Shown: positions 37,575 to 47,181, counted from the stretch's first letter. The stretch: 64,000 bases of DNA from Fodinibius sediminis (GCF_900182555.1 NZ_FXTH01000005.1:241651-305650), one strand, 5' to 3'. Translations and numbers: made by a program. Notes: generated by a model not told the origin, from the sequence alone.

Positions 37575-38330
37575 ATGAGCAAGAGCAATTGGGAAACGGT
37601 ATTGGAACAGCTTGAGAATGGCGAAGCACGTGCTGCTGAACCTAAAGGGGATGGCTGGGAGGCCAACGTGGATGTAAAAGAGGCCATCCTGGATTCTTTT
37701 GGAGCAGGTGAAAATACCGAGTATTCCGGTATTTATGACGGTTTCGTGGATAAACACAATCTGCCGCCGCGCCGCTTCAAGGTTGCAGATAATGTTCGTC
37801 TGGTACCCGGTGGGTCTTCGGTACGGCGCGGTGCCTATATTGCGCCCGGCGTTATCATCATGCCGCCGGCTTATGTCAATGTAGGTGCATATGTAGATGA
37901 AGGTTCAATGATCGACAGCCACGCCCTGGTCGGTTCCTGTGCACAAGTGGGAAAAAATGTGCACCTTTCCGCCGGCGTTCAGCTTGGGGGGGTTCTCGAG
38001 CCGGTGGGTTTGAGTCCGGTGGTGATCGAGGATGACTGTTTTATTGGTGCCGGCGCCGTCATCGTTGAAGGCATACTTGTCAAGAAAGGAGCCGTTATCG
38101 CACCTGGAGTCACCCTGTCAAAATCGATCCCGGTCTACGATTGTGTAAATGAGAAGATACTGGAAAAAGGCGCAGCCATACCGGAACGAGCCGTCGTGAT
38201 TCCGGGCACGCGGCCCATGAGCAGCGAGTGGGCGGCCGGACAGGGGCTCAGTATGGCGTGCCCGATGATTGTTAAATACCGGGATGCTCAAAGTGATGCT
38301 TCCCTTGAGCTGGAGGATGCTCTGCGCTGA
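37575..38330 (+). CDS. dapD: Tetrahydrodipicolinate N-succinyltransferase
   Basis: DapD transfers succinyl from succinyl-CoA to tetrahydrodipicolinate, so lysine/DAP synthesis here follows the succinylase route. The left-handed beta-helix is evident from repeated hexapeptides (GAYIAPGVIIMPPAYVNVGA, SAGVQLGGVLEPVG, IGAGAVIVEG). The ATG at 37575 is chosen over an earlier in-frame start at 37488 that overlaps dapA. Length is 251 residues, about 20 shorter than E. coli DapD. Confidence 0.93.
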   Translation: MSKSNWETVLEQLENGEARAAEPKGDGWEANVDVKEAILDSFGAGENTEYSGIYDGFVDKHNLPPRRFKVADNVRLVPGGSSVRRGAYIAPGVIIMPPAYVNVGAYVDEGSMIDSHALVGSCAQVGKNVHLSAGVQLGGVLEPVGLSPVVIEDDCFIGAGAVIVEGILVKKGAVIAPGVTLSKSIPVYDCVNEKILEKGAAIPERAVVIPGTRPMSSEWAAGQGLSMACPMIVKYRDAQSDASLELEDALR

Positions 38331-38388
38331 TGGCGGCGTGAACCTTCATTATTAATGGCTATAGTCTAATTATATTTGCTAACATAAC

Positions 38389-40860
38389 ATGCGCATTCTA
38401 AAGTTCGGCGGTACTTCTGTAGGATCAGAAGATGCTATCAGAAAAGTTCTAAAACTTATTTCCCGGAAGAGGGAAGAAGGACGTATCCAGGTTGTCGTTT
38501 CTGCTTTTCGTGGCGTAACAAACACCTTGCAGCAGATGGTCGAGGAGGCGTCTGACGGAAATCAGACGTACCGCGATCAACTCAAAGCCATTGAAGACCG
38601 GCACATCGAGATTGTTCGCAAACTCATCGGGGTCAAGGAGCAGAGTACCGTTCTGACGGAACTCAAGGTATTGCTGAATGAGCTTGATGATGTGTTACAC
38701 GGCGTTTCCCTGACGCATGAACTTACCGCACGTACCCGCGACTTTGTGCTGGGATTTGGCGAGCGCCTCTCTGCCTATATCATCAGCAAGGCACTGAAAA
38801 GCAGCGGCGTGGAAGCAGAGTATGTCGATGCGCGTGAGATGATTGTCACCAACGACGATTTTGGCAACGCCCGGGTTTTGATTGCGAAGACCTATGAAAA
38901 TATTCGCAGGCGGCTTGGAAAAAGCGATACTGTGGGAGTGATTACCGGCTTTATATCCTCTACGGAGAACGGGGAGACTACGACGCTCGGGCGGGGAGGA
39001 TCTGATTATACGGCCTCGCTGGTCGGTGCGGCGCTTAATGCTGAAGCTATAGAGATATGGACGGATGTAGAAGGCATCATGACGGCTGATCCGCGGAAAG
39101 TGGGCCGGCATCTGCCCATCGGAAGTCTTTCCTACGAGGAAGCGATGGAGCTCTCCCATTTTGGAGCCGAGGTTATTTATCCTCCGACGATTCACCCTGC
39201 TATGGAAATGGCAATCCCTATTTATATTAAGAATACCTTTAAACCCGGCGAAAAAGGAACGGTCATCACGAAAGAGGCACAGATCGTCAAATCAAGTGTC
39301 AAGGGAATATCCTCGATCGATAACGTGACCCTCATCACGCTGAAGGGGAGTGGCATGGTCGGCGTAAGCGGATTTGCCGCCCGTATTTTTACGGCACTTG
39401 CTGATGCGAAGGTGAATATAATCATGATTACCCAGGCCTCCTCAGAGCATACAGTCTGCTTTGCCGTGCTGCCGGATCAGGCCTCTCGTGCCATGCAGGC
39501 ACTGGGAACTCATTTCAGGCGCGAGCTTGAGGAAGGAGTGATTGATGAGATCAAGGAGGAGCCGAACTGTTCAATTGTAGCGGCCGTAGGCGAGGGCATG
39601 AAACGAACACCCGGCATATCCGGACGTTTTTTCCGCTCACTGGGACGCAACGGCATCAACGTGCGGGCTATCGCTCAAGGTTCTTCTGAACGCAATATTT
39701 CGGTGGTCGTGAAGAACAACGACCTGGCCAAGACGCTGAATACCATCCATGATGCCTTTTTCCTGAGTGAGATTAAATCCGTCAACCTCTTTTTGATCGG
39801 CATCGGGCTGATCGGAAGCAAGCTGCTGGAACTGTTTCAGAGACAGGCCGATCTCCTTTATGAGAAACACAATATTGAGCTGAAATTATGCGGTATTGCA
39901 AACTCAAGAAATTACATGATCAAGGAGGAGGGTATGCCGTTTACCGGCTGGCCCGACCGGCTGGAGTCGGAGGGTACGCCGATGAGTCTCAATGCATTTC
40001 TGGAGGAAGCCGACGAGCTCAACCTTCCCAACAGCCTGTTTATCGACTGTACGGCCAGTGAGGAAGTCTCCGACTTCTATCCGGAAGTAATGAAGGCCAA
40101 TTTCTCCCTGGTGACGGCCAATAAAAAGGCGAATTCAGGTCCGCTTAAAAGATACCAGGAACTGCAGGAGCTGGCCCTTGAATATAATGTGATGTACCTG
40201 TACGAAACCAATGTTGGCGCCGGGCTGCCCGTCGTGAAGACCTTGAAGGAGCAGGTCCTGGCCGGCGATGAGATTACCAGGATCGAGGGCGTGCTGTCGG
40301 GAACCCTCAGCTATATCTTCAACACCTACAACGGGGAAATCCCTTTCAGTGAAGTGGTCAAGGGGGCCCTGCAGAAAGGGTATACCGAGCCCGATCCCCG
40401 CGAGGATCTGAACGGCATGGATGTAGCCCGGAAGCTGCTTATTTTGGCAAGAGAAGCCGGTTTTGAAGTAGAGATGAGTGACCTGGTTATTGAGAACCTT
40501 GTGCCGGAACCGGCGCGCGAAGCTGACAGCATCGATAGCTTCTTTGAAAAGCTTGCTGACTTTGATGACGATTTTAAAAAGAAATATGATGAGGCGGCTT
40601 CGAAGGGGCATCGGCTGTGTTATATTGCTCGTTATGAGAAGGGGGAAGCCACGGTGGGGCTGGAAGAGATTGATGCGGATCATCCCTTCAGTGGGCTTTC
40701 GGGAAGCGATAATATTATTGCCTTCCATACCATGCATTACCGTGATACCCCGCTGGTGGTCAAAGGGCCCGGGGCCGGAGCTGAAGTTACGGCCGGCGGT
40801 ATCCTGGCTGACATCCTGCGAATAAGCAACGTGCCAGCTTTCAGTAATAAAATAGTGTAA
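38389..40860 (+). CDS. thrA: Bifunctional aspartate kinase / homoserine dehydrogenase
   Basis: ThrA catalyses the first and third steps from aspartate to threonine. The aspartokinase domain (1-290) opens with ILKFGGTSVGS and contains TLGRGGSDYTASL. Two ACT domains follow (about 310-460, including VSGFAARIF and GVIDEIKEE), where threonine usually inhibits. The homoserine dehydrogenase domain (about 465-823) shows LIGIGLIGSKLLELF, VTANKKANSGP and GVLSGTLSYIFN. Length is 823 residues, as in E. coli ThrA. It is the fourth gene of the dap-thr operon. Confidence 0.96.
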   Translation: MRILKFGGTSVGSEDAIRKVLKLISRKREEGRIQVVVSAFRGVTNTLQQMVEEASDGNQTYRDQLKAIEDRHIEIVRKLIGVKEQSTVLTELKVLLNELDDVLHGVSLTHELTARTRDFVLGFGERLSAYIISKALKSSGVEAEYVDAREMIVTNDDFGNARVLIAKTYENIRRRLGKSDTVGVITGFISSTENGETTTLGRGGSDYTASLVGAALNAEAIEIWTDVEGIMTADPRKVGRHLPIGSLSYEEAMELSHFGAEVIYPPTIHPAMEMAIPIYIKNTFKPGEKGTVITKEAQIVKSSVKGISSIDNVTLITLKGSGMVGVSGFAARIFTALADAKVNIIMITQASSEHTVCFAVLPDQASRAMQALGTHFRRELEEGVIDEIKEEPNCSIVAAVGEGMKRTPGISGRFFRSLGRNGINVRAIAQGSSERNISVVVKNNDLAKTLNTIHDAFFLSEIKSVNLFLIGIGLIGSKLLELFQRQADLLYEKHNIELKLCGIANSRNYMIKEEGMPFTGWPDRLESEGTPMSLNAFLEEADELNLPNSLFIDCTASEEVSDFYPEVMKANFSLVTANKKANSGPLKRYQELQELALEYNVMYLYETNVGAGLPVVKTLKEQVLAGDEITRIEGVLSGTLSYIFNTYNGEIPFSEVVKGALQKGYTEPDPREDLNGMDVARKLLILAREAGFEVEMSDLVIENLVPEPAREADSIDSFFEKLADFDDDFKKKYDEAASKGHRLCYIARYEKGEATVGLEEIDADHPFSGLSGSDNIIAFHTMHYRDTPLVVKGPGAGAEVTAGGILADILRISNVPAFSNKIV

Positions 40861-40864
40861 GCCA

Positions 40865-41821
40865 ATGAACCTGAAATTTAAACATAAGGAAGTCCGGGTT
40901 TTTGCCCCGGCCAGTGTTGCCAATGTAAGCTGCGGTTTTGACGTCATGGGTTTTGCGATGGGAACCCCCGGCGATGAAATTGTGGTGCGTCGGTCTGATA
41001 AAAATACCGTTACTATTAAGTCCATAACGGGCGACGAGGGGGTGTTGCCGCATGATGCCCGAAAGAATACGGCCAGTGTCGCGGTACAGAAATTCCTTGA
41101 GCACGTGGGCTTTGAAAGCGGCGTGGAAATCGAGGTGCACAAGCAAATGCCGCTGGGTAGCGGACTGGGATCCAGTGCTGCCAGTTCGGCCGGTGCCGTA
41201 CTGGCGATCAACCGGCTGCTGGGCGAACCGTTCAGTCGCAAGGAACTGCTGCCTTTTGCGGCTGAAGGAGAACGGGTGGCCTGCGGGACTGCCCACTACG
41301 ATAACGTAGGTCCGTCGCTGCTGGGAGGCTTTGTCTTTATTCGGAGCACCGAACCCCTTGATATTTTTGGCCTCCCCTTCCCGGAGTCACTGCATGGGGT
41401 CGTCGTACATCCCCATATCGAAATTAAGACCGAGGATACTCGCAAGATCCTGCGGAACGATATTCAGCTGGGACAGGCCGTCAAGCAGTGGGGCAACGTC
41501 GGTGGACTGGTGGCGGGGTTAATAAACAAGGATATCGATCTCATTTCCCGCTCAATGGAGGATGTGGTCATTGAACCTATCCGATCGGTCCTTATCCCCG
41601 GTTACGATTCGGTCAAGGAGTCTGCTCTTGCCGAAGGAGCGATCGGAGCGGGCATTGCCGGCTCTGGGCCGTCCATCTTTGCCCTGACCCCGGGCGAGGA
41701 GAGTGCCCGGCGCGTATGCAGGGCCATGAAGTCAAGGCTGGATGATATCGGCTTGCCGTCCGACGAATATATATCCCAGATTAACACAAAAGGAGCACAG
41801 GTAATTGATGTCAAAGATTGA
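40865..41821 (+). CDS. thrB: Homoserine kinase
   Basis: ThrB phosphorylates homoserine with ATP. The GHMP-kinase motifs are ASVANVSCGFDVMGFA near the N-terminus, the ATP loop MPLGSGLGSSAASSAGAV and the C-terminal GAIGAGIAGSGPSIFAL. Length is 318 residues. It starts 4 bases after thrA and overlaps thrC by 14 bases. Confidence 0.96.
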   Translation: MNLKFKHKEVRVFAPASVANVSCGFDVMGFAMGTPGDEIVVRRSDKNTVTIKSITGDEGVLPHDARKNTASVAVQKFLEHVGFESGVEIEVHKQMPLGSGLGSSAASSAGAVLAINRLLGEPFSRKELLPFAAEGERVACGTAHYDNVGPSLLGGFVFIRSTEPLDIFGLPFPESLHGVVVHPHIEIKTEDTRKILRNDIQLGQAVKQWGNVGGLVAGLINKDIDLISRSMEDVVIEPIRSVLIPGYDSVKESALAEGAIGAGIAGSGPSIFALTPGEESARRVCRAMKSRLDDIGLPSDEYISQINTKGAQVIDVKD

Positions 41822-43112
41822 GTTTGTAAGCACCCGGGGAAAGGCCCCGTCAGTTCGTTTTTTGGAAGCTATGGAACAAGGTCTGGCCCCGGATGGTGGG
41901 CTGTATATGCCGGACCACTGGCCCTCACTGTTAGGGCAGCTGTGGAATGAGATCCGTGGAAAATCGATACAGGATATCGGACTGGTGCTCTCTCAGGCAT
42001 TCATTCCCGAAGTGCCCGGCGATGAGTTGACCCCCCTCGTTGAGGATGCCTTGTCCTTTGATGCTCCGCTGGTCCATCTGCATGACAACACATATGTGCT
42101 TGAGCTTTTTCACGGGCCAACGCTGGCGTTTAAGGACTTTGGCGCCCGCTTTATGGCCCGGATGATGAGTTACCAGGCCCGGCGCAAAGGTCGGAGGATG
42201 GTCATTCTTGTGGCTACTTCCGGGGATACCGGCAGCGCAGTGGGGCGGGCTTTTGAAGGGGTTGAGGGCATTGATGTATGCCTGCTTTATCCCAGTGGCC
42301 AGGTAAGCAAACTTCAGGAACAGCAGTTGACTACCATTGGGAATAACGTCACGGCACTTGAGGTTGACGGGACCTTTGACGACTGCCAGAAAATGGTTAA
42401 GGATGCCTTTTTGGATGCAGAACTTCGCGAAGATCTTAGGCTGAGTTCCGCCAATTCCATTAACATCGCCCGGCTGCTGCCCCAGATGTTCTACTATGGA
42501 CGGGCATTAGCCCAATATGAGGGCGAGGACCCCGTTCATTTTTGTGTACCCAGCGGTAATTTCGGGAACCTGACAGCGGGGATGATGGCTGCAAGGACGA
42601 AGATGCCGGCGCATCAGTTTATTGCAGGAACCAACGTGAATGATGTGGTTCCCAGCTTCCTGACCAGTGGTTCATTTGTCCCGAGGCCTTCCCGGCGGAC
42701 GATTTCCAGCGCGATGGATGTTGGCAATCCCAGCAACCTGGAACGCATTCGGGCGCTCTACCCGGAGATGACAACATTGAATGAACATCTTTGGGCCGCC
42801 TCTTTTGATGATGAGGCAACGAAGAAGACGATCCGGAAGGGATTCCGGGAGTTCGATTATATTTTCGATCCCCATACGGCGGTAGGCTACCTGGCGGCCC
42901 GTAAGTACAGGAAGGAGAAGCAGAGCGACCATCCGGTTGTGATTTTGTCGACGGCCCATCCGGCCAAATTCAGGGATATCATCGAACCGGTGATTGAGCA
43001 TTCGGTAACCATGCCCGATCGACTGGCAGCCTGCCTCGAAAAAGAGAAGCAGAGCATTGAGCTGGAAGCCAGCTTCCAGGCCCTCAAGACATTTCTGAAC
43101 GGGCAGTATTGA
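41808..43112 (+). CDS. thrC: Threonine synthase
   Basis: ThrC converts O-phosphohomoserine to threonine using PLP. The PLP-lysine motif reads GPTLAFKDFGARFMA, with EQGLAPDGGLYMPDHWP near the N-terminus and VATSGDTGSAVGRAF for the phosphate cup. Length is 434 residues, matching the class of E. coli ThrC. The ATG at 41808 is chosen over a TTG one codon earlier. It is the last gene of the operon and convergent with a second threonine-synthase-like gene 31 bases away. Confidence 0.96.
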   Translation: MSKIEFVSTRGKAPSVRFLEAMEQGLAPDGGLYMPDHWPSLLGQLWNEIRGKSIQDIGLVLSQAFIPEVPGDELTPLVEDALSFDAPLVHLHDNTYVLELFHGPTLAFKDFGARFMARMMSYQARRKGRRMVILVATSGDTGSAVGRAFEGVEGIDVCLLYPSGQVSKLQEQQLTTIGNNVTALEVDGTFDDCQKMVKDAFLDAELREDLRLSSANSINIARLLPQMFYYGRALAQYEGEDPVHFCVPSGNFGNLTAGMMAARTKMPAHQFIAGTNVNDVVPSFLTSGSFVPRPSRRTISSAMDVGNPSNLERIRALYPEMTTLNEHLWAASFDDEATKKTIRKGFREFDYIFDPHTAVGYLAARKYRKEKQSDHPVVILSTAHPAKFRDIIEPVIEHSVTMPDRLAACLEKEKQSIELEASFQALKTFLNGQY

Positions 43113-43143
43113 GTTGCACGGCCGGTGTGACTGATAACATGCT

Positions 43144-44847
43144 TCAGGCTGTGGCACTCTTCATGGCGATGGCCAGCCCTTTGGTAAATGCCTGGATGAC
43201 CGCTTCCAGGGTGTCGGGAGAAGCGCCCTTGGAAACCCACTGGCGGTTATCGTGAGACAAAGTCAGGGTAACCATGACCAGCGAGTCGGTGTCGGGACTC
43301 AGAATATCAACTTCATGGTTCTCCACCTCCAGCGGGAAAACATTATCTGTTTCCAGACGGATGGCCGTAAGGATCGCATCAATCGGCCCCACTCCCTTGG
43401 CCTCCGAAATTACCTCGCGTCCTTCCAGGTCCAGTTTTACGGTTGCATGAACAAGCCCGTGCTTGCGCATGATCAGTTTGTAGTCCAGCACTTCCACCGG
43501 ATATTCGAGGTCGATGTCTTCATCGAAGATCAGCGACTGCAGGGCTTCAATCTCGTTGTTGCTGAGGGTCTTGCCCTTCTTGTTGATCTTGGATACATAG
43601 TTGTTGTAAAGCCGTTCGTGCTCCTTGTCCATCTTGAGGTTGGCCATGAAGGTATCCCTCGATTTACCCCATGAATCCTTCTGCATCTCAATAAAGCCGG
43701 AGTTCACGTAATTGATGACCTTCTGGAGGTCGGCTGAGAGAACGGGTGAGTTCAGGGAATGCTTGGTAACTACTTTTGTATCCTTGAATCCCGTACCGGT
43801 GGCAACGAGCAGGCATTTTTTTTGCCGGAATAGATCCTGCTTTTTTTTGAAGGCAGCCAGCGGAAGCGCCCCCGCCGGCTCTACAAAATGGCCCTCTACA
43901 ACCGCAAACTCCTTGAGGGCATCCAGGATTTCGTTTTCCGTCACCGTCATTGCCAGGCCGTCTGTTTGGTCGATACCCTCAAACACTTTATCGAAATCCA
44001 CGGGGTCGGGTACGGCCACAGAACTGGCCATGGTCTGGACCTGTTCTTTGATAATTTTCTTTTTCTTAAAAATACCTTCAACCACGGGCGAGCTCTGGTC
44101 GGGCTGAATAGCCACGAATCTGGGAATTTGATCTACCAGTCCACCCTCCTTCATCTCCTTGTATGCCTTGAAAATAGCACTGAAGTTGGTGCCGCAGCCA
44201 ATGGGGACAAAGATAAAATCAATTTCGCTGCCGCCCTGTTCAAAAAGCTCATAGGAAAACGATTTTTGTCCCTCCTCGCGGAACACAAAGTCACCGGCCA
44301 GGTAATAGTTGCCCGACTTGGCAAACTCGCGGCAGAGCTGTTCACAGGTGCTGAAAGATCCCTTGATGCGGATGATGTTGGCGTCAAAGATCGTGGCCTG
44401 TGCCAGCTTTGCTTCGGTGGTCTTTTCCGGTACAAAGACGAAGCAGGGTATTTCAAAATAACAGGCGTAAGCGGCTACTGATGCCGCCATGTTGCCGGTC
44501 GAGGCCAGGCAGATCGCATCGGCGTTGAGCTCCAGGGCCTTCTGCACTTCGATATAGCTTCCGCGGTCTTTGAAGCAGCCGGTGGGATGCTGAAACTCCA
44601 GCTTCGCCCAGAGATCAGCACCGTAGGTCTCCGACAGGCGATCCAGCTTTTTCAGGGCCGTGGGATGTGTTTTCAGGGGATCCGGCACAATCGATTTCAA
44701 CGGGTATTTGAGATCATCCGAAGGCTGGTCGTAATGAACCCGCAGCACACTGCCGCACCGGGTGCAGTAGGTGGTCGTTTCCCTTTCGGAATTCAGGTGA
44801 CCGTTGGCAACGCATGTGAGGGTATAGCCGGTAGTGGCTGTAGGCAT
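43144..44847 (-). CDS. Threonine-synthase-like PLP enzyme fused to a LeuA-type allosteric domain
   Basis: This 567-residue protein combines two modules. Residues 1-50 form a Cys-containing N-terminal arm (Cys12, CTRC at 28-31). Residues about 57-360 are a fold-type II PLP domain with FQHPTGCFKDRGSYIE (Lys93), ASTGNMAASVAAYA and PIGCGTNFSAIF, close to plant/archaeal-type threonine synthases. Residues about 405-440 (ERLYNNYVSKINKKGKTLSN) and 446-567 (REVISEAKGVGPIDAILTAI and the following strands) match the communication helix and LeuA dimer regulatory domain of isopropylmalate/citramalate synthases, which binds leucine or isoleucine. The likely role is branched-chain-amino-acid-controlled threonine synthesis or use. 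Which reaction it performs is inferred only. Confidence 0.85.
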   Translation of the reverse strand: MPTATTGYTLTCVANGHLNSERETTTYCTRCGSVLRVHYDQPSDDLKYPLKSIVPDPLKTHPTALKKLDRLSETYGADLWAKLEFQHPTGCFKDRGSYIEVQKALELNADAICLASTGNMAASVAAYACYFEIPCFVFVPEKTTEAKLAQATIFDANIIRIKGSFSTCEQLCREFAKSGNYYLAGDFVFREEGQKSFSYELFEQGGSEIDFIFVPIGCGTNFSAIFKAYKEMKEGGLVDQIPRFVAIQPDQSSPVVEGIFKKKKIIKEQVQTMASSVAVPDPVDFDKVFEGIDQTDGLAMTVTENEILDALKEFAVVEGHFVEPAGALPLAAFKKKQDLFRQKKCLLVATGTGFKDTKVVTKHSLNSPVLSADLQKVINYVNSGFIEMQKDSWGKSRDTFMANLKMDKEHERLYNNYVSKINKKGKTLSNNEIEALQSLIFDEDIDLEYPVEVLDYKLIMRKHGLVHATVKLDLEGREVISEAKGVGPIDAILTAIRLETDNVFPLEVENHEVDILSPDTDSLVMVTLTLSHDNRQWVSKGASPDTLEAVIQAFTKGLAIAMKSATA

Positions 44848-44923
44848 GGGTAATGTGCTTCGTTTAGTGGCTTGTAATATCTAATGCTAACGAAAAGATC
44901 CGTTAATCTGAACTGCAGCGGTA

Positions 44924-45175
44924 TTAATTTTTCAGGGGCAGGAGCGATATTTCATCGAAGTCCAAATCCAGCTCATCCAGCACGGGTTCGGCAACGTCTG
45001 AAATTTCTTCGGATGTCAGCATGTCGAGGCCTGCTATTTCAATATAAAGCGCGTTTTGGTGACCGACAATATTGTAACGGGCCTTGTCCGCATTAAAGCA
45101 CTTTCGCAGCGTGTCCACCAGCAGTTTGATGTCCTGCTCATAGGCTTCATAATCGGATTCGTTGAATTCGTCCAT
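44924..45175 (-). CDS. Small acidic hypothetical protein
   Basis: The ATG at 45175 gives an 83-residue acidic protein (MDEFNESDYEAYEQDIK at the start, DVAEPVLDELDLDFDEI near the end) with no signal or membrane segment. I do not recognise the family. The frame can be opened much further upstream, but that part lies antisense to anmK and has no coding character. It starts 75 bases from anmK in divergent orientation. Confidence 0.65.
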   Translation of the reverse strand: MDEFNESDYEAYEQDIKLLVDTLRKCFNADKARYNIVGHQNALYIEIAGLDMLTSEEISDVAEPVLDELDLDFDEISLLPLKN

Positions 45176-45250
45176 AAAAAAGTTGTGTGTTCGATGGTTC
45201 GTGTTATTTTTCAGCTGAACAATACGTAATCCTGAATAGCCAATCAATTG

Positions 45251-46465
45251 ATGAATTCTCTTACAAGCACCCTGGCCAGCCTCAGTTCCAAGAACGAAAA
45301 GCTGGTGCTGGGCCTGATGTCCGGTACCTCCATGGATGGCCTTGACCTGGCGCTGTGCCGTATTACGGGGCACGGAGCCAATACCGAGGTGGATTTGCTG
45401 GCATTTAGTACCCGGCCTTATACACCTGAGATGAAAGAGCAGCTGCAAGACATTGTCTCTGTATCCCAGTGCAGCCTCGAGGATGTCTGCCTGATGAACA
45501 GTGTTATTGGCAATTTTACAGGCCGGGTAATTTTGGAGGCCCTGGAGAAATGGGAATGGGAGCCCGCGGATGTTGACTGTGTTGCCAGTCACGGGCAGAC
45601 GATCTATCACGCCCCTGTCAACAAGCATGAGCGTCCCGGCTTTCCCCACGCCACGCTTCAAATAGGCGATGGTGATCACATTGCACAGGTCACCGGTATC
45701 CCCACGATCAGTGATTTCCGCCAGAAACATACGGCCGCCGGGGGGGAGGGAGCGCCAATGGTGGCCCCGGTTGACCGGGTGCTTTTTACCGATGCTGCGG
45801 TGGATCGGCTGCTGCTTAATATCGGGGGGATTGCCAACTTTACGTATCTTCCGGCGGTTTCTTCATCTTCGGTGGAAGTGAGTGGAGATACCGGTCCCGG
45901 CAACACGCTGATGGACAAGGCAGCCCGGCGCTGTCTCAGCCGCCCGTTTGACCAGGGAGGTGCTGTGGCCCGGGAGGGAACCGTGAACGAGCCATTGTTG
46001 AGTGCGTTGAAAGCCGATCCTTATTTTGATCTGGAACTGCCGAAGACGACGGGGCCTGAGCGATTCAACTGGGAATATGTTTCCCAAGCCCAGCGGCAGT
46101 CGGGTACGGCAGACCTGAAGCCTGAAGATCTGCTGGCAACACTGACGCTGCTTACCGCCGATACCATTGCTGAGGCTGTGGCAGCTATTCCCCGCTCGGG
46201 ACCCCTGCAGGTACTGGTCAGTGGTGGAGGCATCCACAACCATTTCTTGATGGATAATCTGGAGGAGAAACTCCCGGAAACTACCTTTTCCTCCTTCAGT
46301 GAACAGTATTTTAATGCCGATGCCAAGGAGGCGGTCTGTTTTGCCGTGCTGGCCAACGAAACCCTGTCGGGTAAGGGGTTCCACATCGATCCCCAGCAGC
46401 CCGAAAGGAAGCTGCATTTTGGTAAAATTTCTGTTCCCGACTGTGAAACTGGTAAAGAAAACTGA
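45251..46465 (+). CDS. anmK: Anhydro-N-acetylmuramic acid kinase
   Basis: AnmK opens and phosphorylates 1,6-anhydro-MurNAc, recycling peptidoglycan fragments. The start is the ATG at 45251. Motifs include LGLMSGTSMDGLDLALCRI at the N-terminus, ASHGQTIYHAP, NIGGIANFTYLP and SGDTGPGNTLMDK, and VSGGGIHNHFLMDNLEEKLP near the end. Length is 404 residues. The amidase at 29.8-31.1 kb and GlmM at 10-11.5 kb act in the same cell-wall area but are not linked. Confidence 0.95.
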   Translation: MNSLTSTLASLSSKNEKLVLGLMSGTSMDGLDLALCRITGHGANTEVDLLAFSTRPYTPEMKEQLQDIVSVSQCSLEDVCLMNSVIGNFTGRVILEALEKWEWEPADVDCVASHGQTIYHAPVNKHERPGFPHATLQIGDGDHIAQVTGIPTISDFRQKHTAAGGEGAPMVAPVDRVLFTDAAVDRLLLNIGGIANFTYLPAVSSSSVEVSGDTGPGNTLMDKAARRCLSRPFDQGGAVAREGTVNEPLLSALKADPYFDLELPKTTGPERFNWEYVSQAQRQSGTADLKPEDLLATLTLLTADTIAEAVAAIPRSGPLQVLVSGGGIHNHFLMDNLEEKLPETTFSSFSEQYFNADAKEAVCFAVLANETLSGKGFHIDPQQPERKLHFGKISVPDCETGKEN

Positions 46466-46591
46466 CTTATTGTTGTAGACGAAGCAGAAGAAATTTTCCC
46501 ATCTTTGGAAGCTGAAATATTTTTGAATTAGATGCAGAACGGATAAGTTCAGTTATTGTGCAATGAAGATTACTCAACCAGCTAAAAAGGT

Positions 46592-47173
46592 ATGCCACGT
46601 AAGAAACAGTACGATCCTGAAGAAGTCCTGCAGAAAGCTATGCATGTATTCTGGAAAAACGGGTATCGCTCTACTTCACTTCGACTGCTGGAAAAAGAGC
46701 TCGGCATCAACCAGTTCTCGATCTATTCAAGTTTTGAAAATAAGCATACGCTGTTTGTTAAGGCATTAAAAAGATATCGGAAATATATGCGTGAAGGTAT
46801 CCTGCAGGTTCTTATCCGATCCGATGGGGACCTGGAGGATATTCGCCGTTTTTTTAAGACTTTTGTAGATACCATACAAAGTGCAAAGTCACCCAGCGGA
46901 TGCTTGATAGCCAATACGGCTGCAGAAATAGGCTCTTCAGATCATGAGATACATAAAGTGCTCAAGGAGTATTTTGATATGATGGAAAAGATATTTCTTG
47001 AGTTGTTGAAAAAGAGCCATCAGCGGGGCCTGCTGGCTGATGATATCAATTTGCGTAGAAAGGCGCAGTACCTTGTCACTTGTACGGAAGGATTGTCTCT
47101 CTCATCGAAGGTTATGGAACGGTCGTATCATAACGCTTTCATATCTGCTGTTATGGATTCACTGGAAAAATAG
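46592..47173 (+). CDS. TetR/AcrR-family transcriptional regulator
   Basis: The 193-residue protein has the TetR HTH at residues 8-55 (LQKAMHVFWKNGYRSTSLRL with INQFSIYSSFENKHTLFVKAL afterwards, read as separate blocks) and an all-helical ligand-binding C-terminus with the TetR_C-like segment SGCLIANTAAEIG. It belongs to the AcrR-like group with a SP-K-GCLI motif. Two operator-like sites lie between it and the downstream carboxymuconolactone decarboxylase gene, so that gene is the likely target. Confidence 0.92.
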   Translation: MPRKKQYDPEEVLQKAMHVFWKNGYRSTSLRLLEKELGINQFSIYSSFENKHTLFVKALKRYRKYMREGILQVLIRSDGDLEDIRRFFKTFVDTIQSAKSPSGCLIANTAAEIGSSDHEIHKVLKEYFDMMEKIFLELLKKSHQRGLLADDINLRRKAQYLVTCTEGLSLSSKVMERSYHNAFISAVMDSLEK

Positions 47174-47181
47174 GTTTTTAA

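Noticed and set aside
38331..38388. Threonine or lysine leader/riboswitch before thrA
   Set aside because: The gap is only 58 bases, with no leader peptide rich in Thr/Ile/Lys codons and no attenuator hairpin.
45176..45730. N-terminal extension of the small acidic gene up to 45730
   Set aside because: It runs antisense to the well-supported anmK start and shows no coding character before the ATG at 45175.
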